A stretch of 64,000 nt of DNA from Trichomonas vaginalis G3 (lineage: Eukaryota; Parabasalia; Trichomonadida; Trichomonadidae). Numbering within the stretch: the stretch's first letter is position 1; every line of letters begins with the position of its first letter. The notes beneath the pieces are model-generated. The model saw only the letters and a program-made list of their open reading frames with translations, had not been told where the DNA came from and made no database searches. The translations under genes and the position numbers were made by a program. This document shows, piece by piece, positions 58,319-64,000 of this stretch. The stretch spans positions 10,292,001 through 10,356,000 of the forward strand of contig NC_067205.1 in assembly GCF_026262505.1 (NCBI RefSeq). Direction: 5' to 3'.

Positions 58319-59201
58319 AATAAAAATAAAGCTTTTTGAATATATTCAATTTTTAAATGATATTTTCACGGGTTAAATATAAAATAAAGAATAAGATGTA
58401 AATTATTAAAATATTTAATTTTAAATTTTGAACCCGTGATAAATATTTTTTTGCATTGTTATTAATAATGAAAAATAAAGCTTATTTCAATGAAAATTGT
58501 TCTGCAAATTTATTTCACTTTTGACCTCACTTTTTCCGTAATTCAATTTTTTACTTTTAATATTTTAGATCTTCATAATATCATTTGAAAAATTAACCAT
58601 ATAAAAAAATCAAGTTATCAATTCACTTTTTCCGTAATTCAAAAATCAAAAATATAAATAATATATCTTTTTATCAAATATTATTATTATATTCTATGAA
58701 AAATGAGGTCCGGAAATTTTGCGGATTCCCGTAACTCAATTTTACGGAAAAAGTGCAGTAAACTATTCAAAATACGGAAAAATTGGTGTAAACTAATGAT
58801 TTTACGGTAAAATCACGGAAAGTCCCGGAAGAATATATGTGCCTATATGAAATTATACAAAAATGAATCAAACGCATTTTAAAAGATTGTTCTTGTATTA
58901 TAAATGCTATTCGCAGATTTATTAGTTGAAGAAAATTACCAAATTTTTGCCGATTTACAAAAAATGATTTACAAAGCATATTTTTATAAGGCTTAAAAAA
59001 TCTTTAAAATGTGACCGGTGACGGAAATCCATGGTAACCAACCGCGGTTCCCGTTTGGAATGCCATAAAAATTAATGAATAATATAAGCAGATTTTTAGT
59101 TTACAAAACAAATATGAGCAATGCAATTTCAAACTTTTGCTGGCAATTTCGATATTGCTCAAGTTTGTAGTATTTGTGATACCTATAACATCGGCTTAAT
59201 C
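58319..59201. other. Non-coding region upstream of the hAT gene
   Basis: Probably the 5' end of the hAT transposon plus neighbouring DNA. Short inverted words occur: GGGTTAAATATAAAATA versus GAACCCGTGATAAATATT (58369-58448), and CACTTTTTCCGTAATTCAAT (58527) versus ATTTTACGGAAAAAGTG (58738). The latter pair could bound a ~230-bp MITE. No clear hAT terminal repeat matching the far side was found. No gene. Confidence 0.4.
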
Positions 59202-59497
59202 AAAATTCTTTGGAAATTCTGGAATTTGAAGAATGTTATAATGCAGCATGACTCTCTAAATTATAATCGTTACGTAAAAATGTGGTTATTATTACATTAT
59301 TGCTGGAGTTTAATAGAAACGATTGATCGAATCAGAAAAAAAATCTCAAGAGAATGAGTTTTCTGACCTCGTGTATAAATTACCTTCTCAAAGATATGAT
59401 AAAAATTGTTTCCAAGGAGATATAGTTCAATAGAAATAAATCATTAATATTTAATCAATTATCGACTTCACTCCTATCTAGTCCATTATCTTAATTC
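59202..59497. repeat. 296-bp direct repeat, right copy
   Basis: Equal to 30419-30714. It ends at CATTATCTTAATTC, after which the sequence is unrelated to the left copy's right flank. Confidence 0.9.
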
Positions 59498-59957
59498 CCT
59501 TGTAAGCAACTAGTTTCCACCCTGATCAAAGTAAATCGAAATAATTGAACACCGAGTAGATCCTTTGGGTAAATCTATTTTTTGATCAAATTTTCTAATT
59601 AAATACAGTTATTGATTCTAATTAGTCAATATTTTCTAAAAATAAAATGCATACATTTCTTAAATTTTCATATCCTTTCATATGGACATGATTATGATAT
59701 ATTGTATTTGAATTTCCAAAATTATTTTCTCAAAATTCTTGAAATAAAGCATTTTACTTGATTAATATCTTTCCATTACATTTTATTACACCATTAAGAC
59801 CATATTCAGGCTCCAATAACGAAACGAAATCCGAGTTTGTTCTTTCTTTAGAATTTGTATTGATCCACAAATCCGTATTAACACTCTAAAATCTCTTTAA
59901 ATTCAGATTCTTCATGATTCTATATTTTGACTGGCAGAAAAGATTTTTTTTTTCGAA
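59498..59957. other. Intergenic region upstream of the TBC gene
   Basis: AT-rich leader region of the TBC-domain gene. Nothing repeated or structured was noticed. Confidence 0.5.
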
Positions 59958-61334
59958 ATGACTGAAGCACTCTTGTGCGTCCTACACTCAGCGCGTGATG
60001 AGGACGGACAAGATGGATGCTTATCAGTTTACTACAAAAATGGAAGTCCATTTCTTTCATTCTGCAAATATTCACTTCAAAATAGTACAATTCAAACACT
60101 TCCTTTCACATCAATTACGAATATTGTAACGAAAATCGACGAGTCATCAAAAATAAATATCGTAACTAATGGACAACCAGTTCCAACGATTTATTTTCTA
60201 AAATCAATTCATGATGTTTACACATTTTTCCAAATTCTAGTTGCAAATGGTATCATTATGGCATCGCCAGATGATTCAGAAGTGTGGATTCCTGCTCAGG
60301 GCTCCAGACCATCAGATCCTGTTGATTGGATCCTTCAGCATTCATATTTAGTCAATCCAGCGCAATTTCATTACAATTCTAAGCCTCCTTATAATCTTTC
60401 CGTTATCGGAACAAGCTTTACTTTATCTTCTCATCGCGAAATTTTAAAATCATTGATTCAAACAGGAAAAGATTCAGACGACTACAAACTATTCAATTCA
60501 GAAATCGATAAAAACATATTTATTTCGCTTGCAACACCAAAGAAAATCGAAGAATACTTAAATGTCAGAGGCCAATGGGAATGCCGCATTGCACATCAGT
60601 TTAAAGGTCGTTCCAAGCTTAATTCTGACCTTGACAAGCTTTCCAAAGACTTAATACGTATTTCTTCCGAAACAAAAGTATTAAAATTGATTTACAACGT
60701 TTTATCAACATTAATGATATTCGCACCTGATCTAGGTTACGCACAAGGCATGACAGACATATGCATGATCCTTATTAACCTAATTTTCGGATCAGATATT
60801 GAATGTGACGATAAATCACAATCAATTGTCTTTTGGTCTATGCACATGATTATGTTTGAATACGGTCAATCCAAATGGTACATCAATACTGAGAATTCCA
60901 CACTTTATTTGACAGATGACATAAATTTTGTTTTGAGTGCCATTTATCCTGCCGTTGCCACTTACGTTAGCTTCAACAACTACGAGGTATTCAAGCACAT
61001 CACACCATGCATGTTTACAATGATGGCAAGGACATTAGGAGAAGATTTGTTGGAAAAAATTTTTCCTATATTGATAAAATACAAATCTGTCAACAAAATC
61101 TATACTTGTATACTCATTACCATCTTCATTTTGGAGTTTCCTAACATGATTAAGCGAAGTGTTCCCGATATCATCCAAATTTCGAACTTGGCATGCGAAA
61201 AATACGAAATCAAGGACATGGAAGAGTTTCTAAGCATTGCTTCTTCTATATTCAACAGAGTTCCTGAAGATGAACTCGATCAGGAACCAATGTACTTCAA
61301 ATTCGAACTCTTCAAGCCATTAGAGTTCAAATAA
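59958..61334 (+). CDS. TBC-domain RabGAP (458 aa)
   Basis: Stimulates GTP hydrolysis by Rab GTPases, thereby switching off membrane-traffic steps. The N-terminal ~120 residues resemble a PH-like lipid- or protein-binding region. The TBC domain covers about residues 195-440. The arginine-finger motif is present as LSKDLIR (near residues 229-236; family pattern IxxDxxR) and the glutamine-finger motif as YAQGM (near 260-264; family YxQ). Both catalytic residues are there, so activity is expected. Plan and length resemble TBC1D15/Gyp7-type GAPs. It is a single exon; the start follows a run of T (ATTTTTTTTTTCGAAATG). The target Rab is unknown; the Rab at 10839 is not linked by context. Confidence 0.9.
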   Translation: MTEALLCVLHSARDEDGQDGCLSVYYKNGSPFLSFCKYSLQNSTIQTLPFTSITNIVTKIDESSKINIVTNGQPVPTIYFLKSIHDVYTFFQILVANGIIMASPDDSEVWIPAQGSRPSDPVDWILQHSYLVNPAQFHYNSKPPYNLSVIGTSFTLSSHREILKSLIQTGKDSDDYKLFNSEIDKNIFISLATPKKIEEYLNVRGQWECRIAHQFKGRSKLNSDLDKLSKDLIRISSETKVLKLIYNVLSTLMIFAPDLGYAQGMTDICMILINLIFGSDIECDDKSQSIVFWSMHMIMFEYGQSKWYINTENSTLYLTDDINFVLSAIYPAVATYVSFNNYEVFKHITPCMFTMMARTLGEDLLEKIFPILIKYKSVNKIYTCILITIFILEFPNMIKRSVPDIIQISNLACEKYEIKDMEEFLSIASSIFNRVPEDELDQEPMYFKFELFKPLEFK

Positions 61335-61412
61335 CTTAGATTATTTTTTTTTGTTTAGTATTTGTATAATAAATATTATTCTTTCTTTTATAAATCAATT
61401 TTTTTTATAAAA

Positions 61413-61775
61413 GTGAATTTACCTCTTTCTGACATTCTATCAAATTATTATTGTCTTCTGGCAGTTTTAGACGACAATGCGAAATTTCGAATAATAGAAT
61501 TTTTGGCCAGGTAAAGAGCTACTTTTAAAACGACAATGATATTTTTGTCACTTTTTCCATACGACAATAAAGCATCCTCTTTTTTTGACAAATATTCTTT
61601 AATTCCCAATTTTCTCAGGTAAAAAATCAATACATTTGGTTGTGAAAAAGTTATCATGAGTCATTCTAGAGTGCCTAGTATGATTGTTATACTTTTTTGC
61701 TATACTAATAAAGAAATATTGATTTTGTAATAGCATGTTAGAAAGTGGTAAGTGCACCTTTAAAGGTAAATTCAC
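61413..61775. mobile_element. 363-bp MITE-like element with GTGAATTTACC ends
   Basis: Left end GTGAATTTACC then TCTTTCTGACA; right end is the inverse, GGTAAATTCAC, preceded by GAAAGTGGTAAGTGCACC. The inner words are those of the hairpin MITE at 24778-24883. A GTCACTTTTTCC word lies inside (61553). It contains a 69-codon ORF without recognisable features. Non-autonomous. Confidence 0.65.
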
Positions 61776-62785
61776 AAAATTTTGACTTTATTTCAAATTA
61801 TTGATAATTAACCTTAAACAGCAGAATTGAATATGACGTCATATGGGCGTAACAGTAACCTTAAAAAGGTAACAATCAAATATCTTAAACTAGTTGCATC
61901 GGCTATGTATCCAAAGAATTCTTATTTCTATAATTGCCAATTTTTTTAGGAAAAATAACTGATCCGACAACATTAAATATCCGATTTCACACAAAAAATG
62001 TAATCCAAATTCAGTCTATCTACATATATTATGAGCTTCTTGACATGATAGAATTAATTTAAAATTAAAATGTGTAAGATTTTACTACATTAATCAGTAT
62101 CAATAGCAATATTGTTGAAGTTGAAGTTTCAAGTTTTTGGGATCTATTGGAAGGGAGAAATTTGAAAGTCTCGCAATAATATATATAAATAAAATGAGAA
62201 CATACTTGTGATGCTTTGGTATTGCAATCTAAACATTTTTCATTATTTCTTATTTAAATTTATATCTGCTTAAAACAAAACAAATCAAATTGAATAAAGG
62301 GCAATGAAGTAAAAATGCAACAGGTTATGCTGTAATTTTCAAAGAAAACTAACAGCAAGCAAGTTATGTAGAAGTAATTTAAACACGACTTGTTTTTATT
62401 TTTTTGCTTACCAATTTAATGAAAAGCTTGATTGTAATAATATAATAGTCAAATCAAAAAGGTTGATATAAATCAAATATTGGGACACCATTATATGACA
62501 CAGTGATCTTGGTTTATTACTCTATATATTATTATTTTCCTATCAAAATCAAGATTGTGCTAATCAGGAAAAATTCTTTTTAAAGAGGTCACATCAAATT
62601 TTTGTCACATTCGATGATGTAAATATTTTCTTTTTGCATTGTGAATTATCACCTATTTCGATCAGATCTGGTCTTAGTATTCTAACAAGCAAATTATACT
62701 TAGTAAGTATTACAGAAAGAATTTGTTCACAACAGGGAGTATAACATTTATTAATTAATACTACAATTCCATTTAATTTTGCGAA
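61776..62785. other. Intergenic region upstream of the LRR gene
   Basis: AT-rich, about 1 kb, no gene, no repeats noticed. Confidence 0.5.
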
Positions 62786-64000
62786 ATGAATGAAAGATAT
62801 AGTAATGATAATTTAATATTATCATCATCAGAAAATAGTGTAAATGTAGATCTAAAAGAGAGTTGTGAAACAATATATGGACTTTATGCAGGTGATGGTT
62901 GCAAAGATTATGCATTCAAAGGAAGTCGGAACACTCTATTATCTATCAATTTCCCTATTGGATCTCGTCTTTCAAACATCAATGACTGTGCTTTTAATCA
63001 ATGTTCAAAACTATCATCTATTGATTTCAGCAACTGTGAGTTTTTAACTATAATTGGGTCATATGCATTTGGAGGATGCATATCATTATCTAATATAATT
63101 CTTCCAACTCATTTGAAATCAAATTCCACTTGTTGTTTTGAATATACATCAATTACATCTATTTCAATACCGAATGATGTGACATCGTTAGGATCAGCAT
63201 GTTTTCAAGCTTGTTCAAAATTAAAAAACGTTATAATCGATGTTGAATCCAATTTGAAAGAAATTGGTGTCAATGCTTTTAATGGAGCACTGATTGAAAC
63301 ATTTTTTATCCCAAAATCAACAACTAAGGTTAATGAATATGCTTTTGTTCATTCTAAATCGCTGAAAGAGTTTAGAATTGATCCATCGAATCCAAGTTAT
63401 AGTGTTTCAGATGGAGTTTTATTCAACAAAGATCAAACATACCTAGTAAAATTTCCTGCAAATAAAAGTAAGACATATTCTATTCCTGAAAAAGTTACAT
63501 CTGTAGGTTCATGTTCATTTGCAAATTCTATTATAGAATCAATTCAATTTTCTATTAATTTTAGATCATTTGGTGATTGGGCATTTGGCGGTTCAAATCT
63601 CAAATCAGTTATAATTCCAGATTCTGTTACTTCACTCGGATCAGGTGTTTTTCAAACTTGCACACATTTGAATTCTGTTGTAATTGTAAAAGGAATCTAT
63701 TCAATTCCTACACAAACTTTTCAAAATACAAACATTTCATCAATAACAATTCCATCGGGTATAACTAAAATTGATAGTTATGCATTTTATGGTTGTAATA
63801 ATCTTAAAGAGGTTGTTTTACCATCTAGCTTAAAAAATCTTGGCGGTTCTTGCTTCCCAATCACCACAAATTTGACATTCTCTGAAGGACCTGATTTTAC
63901 TATTGATAATCAGATGATTGTTTACAATAAAGCAAAGACAACAGTTGTGATGTGTTTGAATGAGAGTGAGAGTTATATTATTCCATCTACAGTTCAGATC
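62786..64000 (+). CDS. BspA-like leucine-rich-repeat protein (runs off window end)
   Basis: Open from Met at 62786 (MNERYSNDNLILSSSEN) to the window edge, 405 codons so far. The repeats follow the TpLRR/BspA (LRR_5) pattern of ~23 residues: e.g. IPNDVTSLGSACFQACSKL, IPDSVTSLGSGVFQTCTHL and IPSGITKIDSYAFYGCNNL, at least ten in view. A break in the ladder with YSVSDGVLFNKDQTYLVKFP is typical of the family. BspA-like proteins are one of the largest trichomonad families, many being surface proteins used in adhesion to host cells or bacteria. No signal peptide is seen at this start; a C-terminal membrane anchor, if any, lies outside the window. Confidence 0.92.
   Translation, partial: MNERYSNDNLILSSSENSVNVDLKESCETIYGLYAGDGCKDYAFKGSRNTLLSINFPIGSRLSNINDCAFNQCSKLSSIDFSNCEFLTIIGSYAFGGCISLSNIILPTHLKSNSTCCFEYTSITSISIPNDVTSLGSACFQACSKLKNVIIDVESNLKEIGVNAFNGALIETFFIPKSTTKVNEYAFVHSKSLKEFRIDPSNPSYSVSDGVLFNKDQTYLVKFPANKSKTYSIPEKVTSVGSCSFANSIIESIQFSINFRSFGDWAFGGSNLKSVIIPDSVTSLGSGVFQTCTHLNSVVIVKGIYSIPTQTFQNTNISSITIPSGITKIDSYAFYGCNNLKEVVLPSSLKNLGGSCFPITTNLTFSEGPDFTIDNQMIVYNKAKTTVVMCLNESESYIIPSTVQI

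Overview
The window is AT-rich nuclear DNA of a parabasalid flagellate, most likely Trichomonas vaginalis or a Tritrichomonas. The reasons are the mixture of long Maverick/Polinton elements packed among short, mostly intron-free host genes, a BspA-like leucine-rich-repeat surface protein, a divergent Rab, a TBC RabGAP, an ankyrin protein and a PPP phosphatase. No clear TCA(C/T)(A/T) initiator was found next to the host starts, so the species is left open.

Layout. 1-8594 is the right-hand part of Polinton copy A, whose left end lies outside the window. 8595-10838 holds a cut ORF, nine 121-bp tandem repeats and bare DNA. 10839-11405 is a Rab GTPase. 11513-12745 is an element made of two ~420-bp inverted arms. 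13030-20880 is block B, an older and more divergent Polinton remnant, apparently composite. 21544-24540 is a THP3/Leng8-type SAC3-domain protein with a very long Q/N-rich region. 24911-26179 is an ankyrin protein, 26417-27337 a multi-pass membrane protein in two segments, and 27726-28901 a PPP phosphatase. 28945-29819 is a fold-back element of three 250-bp multi-hairpin units. 30419-59497 is a large nest bounded by an identical 296-bp direct repeat. Inside it a hAT transposase gene is split first by a 1.73-kb terminal-inverted-repeat element flanked by an 81-bp duplication, and then by Polinton copy C (34740-57266, both ends present, ~686-bp inverted repeats, 5-bp target duplication). 59958-61334 is a TBC RabGAP, and 62786 to the window end is a BspA-like LRR gene.

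The Polintons carry the expected kit: family B DNA polymerase, retroviral-type integrase, packaging ATPase and double-jelly-roll capsid protein. They also carry less usual cargo: a fibre with a phage-tail-collar-like tip, two KilA-N family proteins, a tRNA-like sequence and a 94-residue gene inside the terminal repeats. A and C are nearly identical over the shared body and so are recent. Both are broken, A at about five places in the visible part and C at roughly fifteen to twenty. They are described here as fossils.

The most unusual signals are three repeat systems. (1) Short paired GC-rich hairpins sit in the Polintons and differ in presence between copies A and C, including two in-frame inserts inside genes. 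(2) An intergenic palindrome with half-site repeats changes its sequence in concert between Polinton lineages. (3) Non-autonomous elements with very different interiors share AAAAGTGACA-type ends.
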